Below, piece after piece: positions 35,955 to 43,046 of a stretch of 64,000 nt of DNA. The first letter of the stretch is position 1. Every line of letters starts with the position of its first letter. The DNA lies in contig NZ_BCNW01000001.1 in assembly GCF_001571385.1 (NCBI RefSeq), positions 806,001 through 870,000 of the forward strand, given 5' to 3'. The notes beneath the pieces are model-generated. The model saw only the letters and a program-made list of their open reading frames with translations, did no database searches and was not told the origin of the DNA. This DNA comes from Methanofollis ethanolicus (lineage in GTDB: Archaea > Halobacteriota > Methanomicrobia > Methanomicrobiales > Methanofollaceae). The translations under genes were made by a program, and so were the position numbers.

Positions 35955-36382
35955 TGTACAACGAGACAGTGATGGACCATTTCATGAACCCGAGGAACGT
36001 TGGCGAGATGAAAGACCCCGACGGCGTCGGCGAGGTCGGCAACCCGACCTGCGGCGACATCATGAAGATCTTCCTGCGTATCCGGGACGACCGCATCGAG
36101 GACGTGACGTTCATGACCTTCGGCTGCGGCGCCGCGATCGCCTCGTCGAGCATGGCGACCGAACTGATCAAAGGAAAGACCCTGGACGAGGCGTGGGAGA
36201 TCACGAACAAAGCGGTGGCTGCGGCCCTGGAGGGCCTCCCGCCGCAGAAACTCCACTGCTCCGTCCTCGCCGAGGAGGGCATCCACGCGGCGATCAACGA
36301 CTACCGGAGGAAACATGGCCTCGAACCCCGCCCCGAGACCGGTCACGCCGCCCACGAGGAGGCCGGCGGCGATGCTGAGTGA
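35954..36382 (+). CDS. nifU: Fe-S cluster scaffold NifU/IscU
   Basis: Scaffold of 142 residues on which [2Fe-2S] and [4Fe-4S] clusters are assembled with sulfur from NifS. It begins [19 protein letters not shown]. The three ligand Cys are visible in GNPTCGD, FGCGAA and LHCSVLAEEG, with the Asp next to the first. The C-terminal 25 residues are polar and poorly conserved. GGAGG at 35943-35947 gives good spacing to ATG 35954. It overlaps both nifS and the MoeB-like gene. Confidence 0.94.
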   Translation: MYNETVMDHFMNPRNVGEMKDPDGVGEVGNPTCGDIMKIFLRIRDDRIEDVTFMTFGCGAAIASSSMATELIKGKTLDEAWEITNKAVAAALEGLPPQKLHCSVLAEEGIHAAINDYRRKHGLEPRPETGHAAHEEAGGDAE

Positions 36383-37115
36383 GCACGAACGCGAACGCTA
36401 CCGTCGGCAGACGATGCTCTTCGGCGAGGAAGGGCAGGAGAAACTCAAAAGAGCGACGGTCTTCGTCGCGGGTGCGGGCGGCCTCGGGTGTCCGGTCGCC
36501 CTGTACCTCGCCGCCGCGGGCATCGGGCATATCAGGATCGCCGACTGCGACACCGTGGAGACGACCAACCTGAACAGGCAGGTCCTCCACTGGGACAGAG
36601 ATGTCGGGCGGGCGAAGGTCGCCTCGGCCGGGGAGAAACTCGCGGCCGTCAACCCGGAGATCGAGGTGGAGACGGCGCGGGTCGTCATCGACGCCTCCAA
36701 CGTCGCCGACCTCGCCGGCGACGCCGACGTGATCGTGGACGCGATGGACAACTTCGAGACCCGCTACCTCCTCAACGAGGTCGCCCTGGCGAGGGGCATC
36801 CCCCTTGTCCACGGTGCGATCTCCGGGTTTTTCGGGCAGGCGACGACGATCATCCCGGAACAGACCCCGTGCCTCCGCTGCATCTTCCCGACGGCGCCGC
36901 CGAAGGAGACCTTCCCGGTGGTCGGCACGACTGCCGGCGTGATCGGGCTCGTGGAGGCGAACGAGGTGATAAAATACCTGACAGGTGCCGGCGACCTCCT
37001 TGCCGGCCGTCTCCTCCTCTGGGACGGGACGAACTCCACGATGGAGACGATCGCCATGGAAAGACAGCCGAAGTGCCCGGCCTGCGGCCACCTGCACGAG
37101 AAGGTGTGTCCATGA
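36372..37115 (+). CDS. MoeB/ThiF/HesA-type adenylyltransferase (E1-like)
   Basis: ATP-dependent activator of MoaD/ThiS-type carriers, 247 residues. The nucleotide site GAGGLGCPVALYLAAAGIG, the TNLNRQVLHW loop, DAMDNFETRYLLN and zinc pairs CLRC and CPAC are clear. The position where bacterial MoeB or ThiF often has a conserved Cys reads GTTAGVIG, so a covalent thioester is unlikely. It probably adenylates the carrier encoded at 33220. It overlaps nifU by 11 bases and moaE by four. Confidence 0.92.
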   Translation: MLSEHERERYRRQTMLFGEEGQEKLKRATVFVAGAGGLGCPVALYLAAAGIGHIRIADCDTVETTNLNRQVLHWDRDVGRAKVASAGEKLAAVNPEIEVETARVVIDASNVADLAGDADVIVDAMDNFETRYLLNEVALARGIPLVHGAISGFFGQATTIIPEQTPCLRCIFPTAPPKETFPVVGTTAGVIGLVEANEVIKYLTGAGDLLAGRLLLWDGTNSTMETIAMERQPKCPACGHLHEKVCP

Positions 37116-37516
37116 TAGACCTGACGCGTGACGATTTCGACGTGAACGAGATGATCGCACGGGCGAGAAAACCGTCGATGGGTGCGCTGGTCACCTTCCT
37201 CGGCGTGGTGCGGGACGACGACATCGAGGGCATGGAACTGGAGGCCTACGAGGAGGTCGCCCGCGCCGAACTCGGGGCGATCCGGGACGAGGCCTTTGCG
37301 ACGTTCCCCATAGAATCGGTGGACATCATCCACCGCACCGGCCGACTGAAGGTCGGGGAGAACATCCTCCTGATCATCGTCGGCGCCGGCCACAGGCACG
37401 AGGCGTTCGCCGCCTGCGAGTACGTCATCGACCGGATCAAGGAGAGCGTCCCCATCTGGAAGAAGGAGACGGTGAAGGGCGGGGACACCCGCTGGGTCCC
37501 CGGCCACCAGGGGTGA
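37112..37516 (+). CDS. moaE: Molybdopterin synthase catalytic subunit MoaE
   Basis: Large subunit of molybdopterin synthase, 134 residues. With a thiocarboxylated MoaD it inserts the dithiolene sulfurs into precursor Z, here for the tungsto- or molybdopterin of methanogenic enzymes. GALVTFLGVVRDDDIEGMEL, GAGHRHEAFAACEYVIDRIK and the catalytic VPIWKKETV are intact. It starts inside the MoeB-like stop (ATGA). Its likely MoaD partner is the small carrier at 33220. Confidence 0.95.
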   Translation: MIDLTRDDFDVNEMIARARKPSMGALVTFLGVVRDDDIEGMELEAYEEVARAELGAIRDEAFATFPIESVDIIHRTGRLKVGENILLIIVGAGHRHEAFAACEYVIDRIKESVPIWKKETVKGGDTRWVPGHQG

Positions 37517-37878
37517 CCGGAGAGCACATCCCGGAACTCTCGTTCATTCCCCTCCTCTCTGCATGCAGGGACCGGGAGAAAATTTCATGATCGGGTCGAT
37601 GTCTTCCCGAATTCCCTGAAGAACCGTGCGAAACCACCGCCTTCCCCGACCTCTCTGCCGGGGACTGACACCCCCGGACCCCCGAAACAGGATAGGGTCG
37701 GGGAAGAGAGACCAGAGATCCTGATGAAGGAGATTGTCCTCCTCCCCCTATCGCAATGAGGGGGGGGTCGGGGGGTGAAACCCCCCGGACAAGACGCCAG
37801 AACAGGATTTTTCAGAACCACATACCGATCATTCCATCGACAGGACAGAGGGTATGATCAGTTTTGGGATATGCTCAT
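37517..37878. repeat. Family-2 intergenic element after moaE
   Basis: A close copy of the element at 10193, starting GGAGAGCACATCCCGGAACT right after the moaE stop and ending AGTTTTGGGATATGCTC, with the same internal CCCCCGGACCCCCGAAACAG and CCCCTATCGCAATGAGG parts. It is joined directly to a family-1 copy on its right. Confidence 0.8.
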
Positions 37879-38202
37879 GGTAAACCCTCGCGGGAAAGTA
37901 CTTCCTGAAGTGATAGGGGAAAAAATTCTGTTCAGACGTGTCTGGTCCCGGGGGGCTGCCGCCCCCCAGACCCCCTGCCATTACGATAGGGGTGGGATGG
38001 CCTCCTCTTCCAGGACTCCGACCCTTTCTTCCCGGGACCAATCCCGAGCAGGGGTCCGGGGGCAAAAGTCCCCCGGCGAACGGGAAGGCAGAGGATCAGC
38101 ACGCACTATCAACCGATGGAGGAGGATTTCTCCAAAGCCGATTTTTCAGAACCGAATGTGCGTCCTTTCATCGGCGTGCATGAAGGTTCGGGTCCGTTCC
38201 GG
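37873..38202. repeat. Family-1 element plus extra family-2 tail
   Basis: From AAACCCTCGCGGGAAAGTAC to TTTCTCCAAAGCC (38127-38139) this is a family-1 copy whose left terminus has decayed. It is followed by GATTTTTCAGAACC and a second, diverged version of the family-2 right end, finishing GTTCCGGGATGACCTC. The arrangement suggests insertion of one element into another with later rearrangement. No gene is seen between 37517 and 38209. Confidence 0.7.
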
Positions 38203-38209
38203 GATGACC

Positions 38210-38407
38210 TCAGAGAGAGTGCTCGTAGATCCGGTTCTTCTCCGGGTCGATGGCAGAGTCCCCCGGACGGTCGAGGAGGTCGAGGGCGTTGATCTCCATG
38301 GCGGTCACCTCCTCGACGGTGTAGCACCGCCGTCTCAGTTCTCCTTCTTTCCTGTACCTCACCTCGGTCCTGTCGTGGTGTTTCTCGGCGGCGACGGTCC
38401 GGTGCAT
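38210..38407 (-). CDS. Small hypothetical protein
   Basis: A 65-residue charged protein (MHRTVAAEKHHDRTEVRYRK at the start, AIDPEKNRIYEHSL at the end). An AAAAAATATAGT box at 38421-38432 on the minus strand predicts transcription starting almost at the ATG, so the gene looks leaderless. I do not recognise the family. It diverges from the sulfite-reductase-like gene, and the regular codon use supports it being real. Confidence 0.55.
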   Translation of the reverse strand: MHRTVAAEKHHDRTEVRYRKEGELRRRCYTVEEVTAMEINALDLLDRPGDSAIDPEKNRIYEHSL

Positions 38408-38480
38408 GCCCGGGTCCGGGACTATATTTTTTGCGGGCAGGATTGATGCCCTTCCGGCCCCATACCCTTTTGGATCACTG

Positions 38481-39386
38481 ATGACCGGCACGACGAAAAG
38501 AACGGGGGGCGGCGTCCTGCCGCAGAAGGAGAAGGGTTTTGTCTCGATACGGGTGCGGGCGCCGGCAGGCGTCCTGACGGCTGAGCAGATGGAGGCGGTC
38601 GCCGCGGTCTCCCGGCGGTTCGGGCGGGGCGATGTCACCCTGACCCTCAGGCTCAATGCCGAGGTCCCCTGGGTCAGGCGCGAGGACGTCCCCGCCGCCG
38701 TCGAGGCCCTCGAACACGCCGGTCTTGCCGTCGGGAGCACGGGCGCAACCGTCAGGTCGGTCGTCGCCTGCAAGGGGACGTTCTGCCGCCACGGCATCGT
38801 CGATACCCAGGCCCTCGCCCGCGCGATCGAGGCCTGCGAGGGCGGCCGCGCCCTCCCGAGAAAACTGAAGGTTGCGATCGCGGGCTGCCCGAACAACTGC
38901 GCGAGGGTCCAGTTCAACGATATCGGGTTGATGGGCGAGGCGTACCCCGCCTTCGACGCCGCGGCCTGCTCCCTCTGCGGCGCCTGCGCCCGCGTCTGCC
39001 GGGAGGGCGGGGTCGCCGTCGTCGATGAGAAGGTCCGTTTTTCGGCCGACGCCTGCATCGGGTGCGGCGACTGCATCGCCGTCTGCCCGGCAGGTGCGGT
39101 GACGGCGGAGACAGAGGGAGTCGTCGTCTATCTCGGCGGCATGGCGGGCCGCCACGTCAGGACAGGCGTCCGCGCCGCCGGTCCCCTCGCGCCCGGCGAC
39201 CTGCCGGCCTTCGTCCACAGGACCATCGACTACTTTGCCTGCCACGCAGAAAAGGGGGAAAGGTTCGGAGAGATGATGGACAGGACCGGGGAGGAAGAGG
39301 TGCTATCAGCCCTCACTCGTCCCGTTCCCGGTAGATCCTCCGGAGAGCACGGGCAATCTCGCTCTCCGGATGCGTCTCGGCAATGA
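38481..39386 (+). CDS. Small dissimilatory-type sulfite reductase-like protein
   Basis: A 301-residue siroheme/Fe-S oxidoreductase-like protein. A half-domain of the nitrite/sulfite reductase fold (VTLTLRLNAEVPWVRREDVP) is followed by siroheme-cluster ligands CKGTFC and GCPNNC, then a two-cluster ferredoxin (CSLCGACARVC and CIGCGDCIAVCP). The first pair is C-x4-C, one residue shorter than the usual C-x5-C. Methanogens carry several such Dsr-like proteins of uncertain role. The start is ATG 38481. Its 3' end overlaps the convergent antitoxin-like gene by 74 bases. Confidence 0.85.
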   Translation: MTGTTKRTGGGVLPQKEKGFVSIRVRAPAGVLTAEQMEAVAAVSRRFGRGDVTLTLRLNAEVPWVRREDVPAAVEALEHAGLAVGSTGATVRSVVACKGTFCRHGIVDTQALARAIEACEGGRALPRKLKVAIAGCPNNCARVQFNDIGLMGEAYPAFDAAACSLCGACARVCREGGVAVVDEKVRFSADACIGCGDCIAVCPAGAVTAETEGVVVYLGGMAGRHVRTGVRAAGPLAPGDLPAFVHRTIDYFACHAEKGERFGEMMDRTGEEEVLSALTRPVPGRSSGEHGQSRSPDASRQ

Positions 39387-39516
39387 TCTCGGCGATCCGC
39401 GTGGGGTCGGGGATTTTTCTCAGGATCACCCCGGAGAGATCCTCGTCCTCTCCCTTTCTGGCACTGAGCAGGCGCCTGTATGCCTCGTCGCTGATCTCTA
39501 TGGATGGGGGAGACAT
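39313..39516 (-). CDS. VapB-like antitoxin, orphan
   Basis: A 67-residue protein whose N terminus SIEISDEAYRRLLSARKGED and SGVILRKI match the archaeal VapB antitoxin family (PF02697-type). The start at 39516 has GGGAGAG four bases upstream and a TATA box (GGTATAATAA) about 30 bases ahead. No VapC or PIN-domain toxin lies next to it. It overlaps the tail of the sulfite-reductase-like gene on the opposite strand. Confidence 0.65.
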   Translation of the reverse strand: MSPPSIEISDEAYRRLLSARKGEDEDLSGVILRKIPDPTRIAEIIAETHPESEIARALRRIYRERDE

Positions 39517-39911
39517 CTCTCCCTTGATTATCGGACGCGTTATTATACCTTCCGATTGTATCTTTCCCTGTTCATCAATTTGAACGCATTCGGCCTGGCC
39601 GCTGCGATTGGTATCAGAGGTATCCTCTTTTTTCATCGGGTGACGGCCACGCCCCTGGCGCCACGCCTGGCATCCTGTGTTTTTTCGGCTCTGGAGATCC
39701 TCCTGAAGCGAATGTTTCATGACCGATTCACCAGAGCCCATTTTTCCTGTTCTGCCACGCCGGTGAAAGGCGGCACACCCGCACACCTCCGGCCGTATCC
39801 GCCGATCCGCGGAAAATTGCCGCACCACACACCTTATGGTGTCCGGGTTCAAACACTCCTCAAAGAGGGAGGGGGCGGGTCCGGCACCGTTCGGGGCCTG
39901 TCTCAGCGGGT
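39517..39911. other. Intergenic region without a gene
   Basis: It holds the antitoxin promoter near its left end and a short inverted repeat (ACACCTTATGGTGT, near 39829-39842) about 70 bases before the ACT-domain gene. The minus-strand frame stays open through most of it, but the residues are low-complexity and the antitoxin has a well-supported internal start. Confidence 0.5.
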
Positions 39912-40613
39912 ATGGAAGAATCCGAACATCTGAAATCGCTCGATATCGTGGAACTCCACGCGCTCAGCATCATCGCCGAGAACCAGCCCGGCGTCCTCAG
40001 GGACATCGCCGCGGTGATGGCGGCGAACGCGGCAAACGTGCTCACCGTCCAGCAGTCGATCATGGCATCCGGCTCCGACGCCGGGAAGGCGCTCTTCTAC
40101 TTCGAGGTGGAGTGCGCCGGCGGCATGGCGGACGCGATCGCCGGTCTCCTCACGGTCCCGACCGTTCGCCATGTCTCGACCCACGACACCTTCTCCCGGA
40201 TATTCGGCTCCAGAGTCATCATCATCGGCGGCGGGGCCCAGGTCGCGCAGGTGGCGCTCGGTGCGGTGAACGAGGCCGACCGGCACAATATCAGGGGCGA
40301 GCGGATCTCGGTGGACACGATCCCCCTGGTCGGCGAAAAAGACCTTGCAGAGGCCGCCGACGCCGTCGCCCGCCTCCCGAGAGCCTCCATACTCGTGCTT
40401 GCCGGTTCCCTGATGGGCGGGACGATCTCCGAGGCCGTCGACCGGGTGCGGGCCGCGGGCATCCCGGTCATCGCCCTGAAGATGGCGGGGAGCGTCCCGA
40501 AACACGCCGACCTCGTCGTCACCGACCCGATCCAGGCCGGCGTCTTTGCAGTGATGCACGTCTCGAAGCGTGCGGTCTTCGATATCTATCGCGTCTGCGG
40601 ACGGGAGTTCTGA
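39912..40613 (+). CDS. ACT domain protein (DUF5612-type)
   Basis: A 233-residue protein. Residues about 10-85 form an ACT domain (VELHALSIIAENQPGVLRDI), which usually binds an amino acid. The C-terminal domain has VIIIGGGAQVAQVALGAVNE, a Rossmann-like start, and is found mainly in methanogens. Amino-acid-responsive control is the family expectation, but the ligand is unknown. It stands one base ahead of the sua5 start and forms an operon with it. Confidence 0.8.
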   Translation: MEESEHLKSLDIVELHALSIIAENQPGVLRDIAAVMAANAANVLTVQQSIMASGSDAGKALFYFEVECAGGMADAIAGLLTVPTVRHVSTHDTFSRIFGSRVIIIGGGAQVAQVALGAVNEADRHNIRGERISVDTIPLVGEKDLAEAADAVARLPRASILVLAGSLMGGTISEAVDRVRAAGIPVIALKMAGSVPKHADLVVTDPIQAGVFAVMHVSKRAVFDIYRVCGREF

Positions 40614-40614
40614 G

Positions 40615-41196
40615 ATGGACGAATCAGTCATTCATCAGGCAGTGAAGGTGCTCGGGCACGACGGTCTCGTCGTGTACCCGACGGACACGATCTACGGCCT
40701 CGGGGCCGATGCCTTCTCCGAATATGCCATCGAACGCGTGTACGAGGCGAAGATGCGCCCGCGGGCCATGCCGGTCTCGGTCGCGGTCTCCGACATCGAG
40801 ATGCTCGGTGCGGTCGCCTGCGTGGACAGGTTTGCGGACGCCTTCGTCGACCGCTTCCTCCCCGGTCCGGTGACCGTCATCCTGAAGGCGAAGTCCTGTC
40901 TCCCCGACATCCTCACCGTCGGCACCGGCAGGATCGGGGTCCGCATCCCCGACCACCCGGTGCCTCTCTCGATCATCAGGGAACTCGACGCCCCGATCAC
41001 GGCGACCTCGGCGAACATCCACGGCGCCGCCGACCCGGTGACGGTCAACGACGTCCACGTCCCCCACGACTTCCTCATCGACGGCGGCAGACTGCCCGGG
41101 ACGCCGAGCACGGTCGTCGACCTGGTGAACAGGACGGTGGTCCGCGCCGGTGCACAGATCGAGGAGGTGGGAGCATTCCTCAGGGATATGGCATGA
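40615..41196 (+). CDS. Threonylcarbamoyl-AMP synthase (Sua5/YrdC)
   Basis: Makes threonylcarbamoyl-AMP from threonine, bicarbonate and ATP, the substrate that KEOPS transfers to tRNA. It has 193 residues: a YrdC-only form lacking the Sua5 C-terminal domain. Motifs: VYPTDTIYGLGADAF, RPRAMPVSVAVSD, PGPVTVILKAK, VGVRIPDHP-like segment and ITATSANIHG. It overlaps the nucleotidyltransferase by four bases. Confidence 0.92.
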   Translation: MDESVIHQAVKVLGHDGLVVYPTDTIYGLGADAFSEYAIERVYEAKMRPRAMPVSVAVSDIEMLGAVACVDRFADAFVDRFLPGPVTVILKAKSCLPDILTVGTGRIGVRIPDHPVPLSIIRELDAPITATSANIHGAADPVTVNDVHVPHDFLIDGGRLPGTPSTVVDLVNRTVVRAGAQIEEVGAFLRDMA

Positions 41197-42119
41197 CGCC
41201 GATCAGGCTGCGCGACTTCGTCGAGGACAGGGACGGCCTGATCTACGCCGTCTCGGCCTACGACAACGCGGAGAGGGTCGGGTGCGTCCTCAGGTACGTC
41301 CCGGACCCGGCGGGGGAGCGCGTCGACCCCACGGGCAGGCGCTTTTCCAAACTCGATTTCGGGCCTGCCTTCGCGTATATCAGGGAGCACAAACCCGAGT
41401 ACCTCGCCGACCTCCACCGGGTGCCGCCCGCGGATATCGTGCGGGTCTACAAGCCCGACGAGAGGATCGACTGGATCGCGTCCCGCGACGAGAGGGTGCA
41501 GCGTCTCCTCTCCCTCTTCGACCTCCCGGCAGGGAGCGTGGGCTGCACGGGCTCCCGCCTCATCGGCGTCGAGAACGGCGCCTCGGACATCGACCTGGTC
41601 GTCTACGGGCCGGCCTGGTTCTCGGCGCAGGCGCAGTTGCAGCGCCTCGTCGGCGAGGGGAGGGTCCCGGCGATGAGCGAGGAGATGTGGCACAAGGTCT
41701 ACACGAAGCGCGTCCCGGAGATCTCCTTCGACGCCTTCGTCCTCCACGAGGGGAGGAAGTGGAACCGCGGCGAGTTCGGCGGCACCTACTTCGACCTCCT
41801 CTATACGCGGGCCTACGACGCCCTCGCCTCGGCACCCTCCGGGAAGGGGACGGTGCTCGGGCGGGCGAGGATCGAGGCGACGGTGACCGACGCCTCCCAC
41901 GCCTTCGACGCGCCCGCCGTCTACGAGGTGGAGCACGAGACCGTCTCCCGCGTCATCTCCTTCACCCACACCTACTCGGGCCAGGCGCTCGCGGGCGAGA
42001 CGATCGAGGCGCAGGGCGTCCTCGAAGAGCACGGCGACACGCAGTGGCTCATCGTCGGCACGACCCGCGAGGCGAAGGGCGAGTACATCATCTCGAAGAC
42101 GCTGATGGAACAGGCCTGA
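41193..42119 (+). CDS. Predicted nucleotidyltransferase (COG1665-type)
   Basis: A 308-residue protein often labelled DNA polymerase beta subunit-like in methanogens. The nucleotidyltransferase core shows GSRLIGVENGASDIDLVVYG (G-S then D-x-D), with a third acidic residue likely in ISFDAFVLHEG. The N-terminal 100 residues and the C-terminal domain (VEHETVSRVISFTHTYSGQA) are archaeal-specific. The target molecule is unknown. Coupling to sua5 hints at a role in tRNA modification or end processing. Confidence 0.78.
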   Translation: MTPIRLRDFVEDRDGLIYAVSAYDNAERVGCVLRYVPDPAGERVDPTGRRFSKLDFGPAFAYIREHKPEYLADLHRVPPADIVRVYKPDERIDWIASRDERVQRLLSLFDLPAGSVGCTGSRLIGVENGASDIDLVVYGPAWFSAQAQLQRLVGEGRVPAMSEEMWHKVYTKRVPEISFDAFVLHEGRKWNRGEFGGTYFDLLYTRAYDALASAPSGKGTVLGRARIEATVTDASHAFDAPAVYEVEHETVSRVISFTHTYSGQALAGETIEAQGVLEEHGDTQWLIVGTTREAKGEYIISKTLMEQA

Positions 42120-42141
42120 CCTCTTTTTTTCGGTTTTTTGT
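42120..42141 (+). terminator. T-tract terminator between convergent genes
   Basis: Two T runs (seven and six) follow the nucleotidyltransferase stop and occupy the whole gap to the convergent TrmB gene. Confidence 0.55.
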
Positions 42142-42912
42142 TCACGCCTTTTCGGTCCTCTCCATCATGGACCTCTGCAGGTACTCGGTGATCACAAATT
42201 CGGACGAAAAAAGGCCTTCGAGAGACGAACCTCTCCTGATGATGATCACGTCCTCCCTGTAGTCTGCAAAGATGGCGAAGAGTATCCTGGCCGGGTAATC
42301 GCCGAAAATTTTCTCGTCCATCAAACTTTTTTTCATGAGCGGATCGCATCGATAGAGTTTCAGACCCATATCCGGATAGTCCGCGGGGTCCTCGACGACG
42401 ACCCTGAGGTCGAGTTTCGTGTGCGTGTATTTTATTTCCTGTTTGTATTTTTTGAGAAACGCGGGGTCATTGCACAGGACGAGCACAGCATCCCTCGCCT
42501 GTTTCAGGATGGCGTTCACCTGGTTGTCGATGGCCGACTCGCTCTGAACGACATATCCCGGAACATTCGCAGGCTTTGCCGTCTTCTCGATTTCTTCGAG
42601 CATCTGCCTGATCTCATCGATCGAACCCATCGTGTCCTTTTTGATCCGTTCAAAAGTCCGGGAGATGTCCAGCGCCCGATATCGAGTGGGGCTTCCCTGT
42701 ATAATCCCTATATACCCTTTTTTCGTGAGATCTCCGAGTATCTCGTAGACCCGGCCGCGGGGGATGTCGGTGAGTTCGTGAATATCCCGGGCGCTCCCGA
42801 CCTGGAGCATGACGAGAGATGTGTAGATCTTGGATTCGTATTCAGTCATCCCCCAGGTCTTCAATTTTTCAACGATTCTTTGATTGTTCTCCGAAAAACT
42901 CCTGTCCGTCAC
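42142..42912 (-). CDS. TrmB family transcriptional regulator
   Basis: A 256-residue regulator starting at GTG 42912. Residues about 15-80 form the TrmB winged helix (MTEYESKIYTSLVMLQVGSA, then DIPRGRVYEILGDLTKKGYI). A coiled-coil linker follows (about 95-115), then the effector domain with RRGSSLEGLFSSEFVI near the end. TrmB proteins usually sense sugars or other small molecules. It diverges from the MFS transporter and is a good candidate for its controller. Confidence 0.88.
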   Translation of the reverse strand: MTDRSFSENNQRIVEKLKTWGMTEYESKIYTSLVMLQVGSARDIHELTDIPRGRVYEILGDLTKKGYIGIIQGSPTRYRALDISRTFERIKKDTMGSIDEIRQMLEEIEKTAKPANVPGYVVQSESAIDNQVNAILKQARDAVLVLCNDPAFLKKYKQEIKYTHTKLDLRVVVEDPADYPDMGLKLYRCDPLMKKSLMDEKIFGDYPARILFAIFADYREDVIIIRRGSSLEGLFSSEFVITEYLQRSMMERTEKA

Positions 42913-42970
42913 TACACCCTCTCCTGCAAAAATTCACCATGCCTTCTGCTCCTCCTGCGAGGAGCACCAC

Positions 42971-42986
42971 CTATATACCATCTGGT
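42971..42986 (+). promoter_or_regulatory. TATA box and adjoining inverted repeat for the MFS gene
   Basis: CTATATACCA lies about 75 bases before the MFS start and is followed immediately by ACCA-TC-TGGT symmetry. A TrmB dimer binding here would block or recruit the basal factors. This is an inference from position. Confidence 0.4.
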
Positions 42987-43046
42987 CTGAGAATATTTAG
43001 ATGTAATTCTCTCAATTTGCCGCTGTTTGAGCATGATCGGAGTACT

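Noticed and set aside
39517-39852. N-terminal extension of the VapB-like protein to 179 residues
   Set aside because: The extension is low-complexity and not like the family, while the start at 39516 has its own TATA box and ribosome site.
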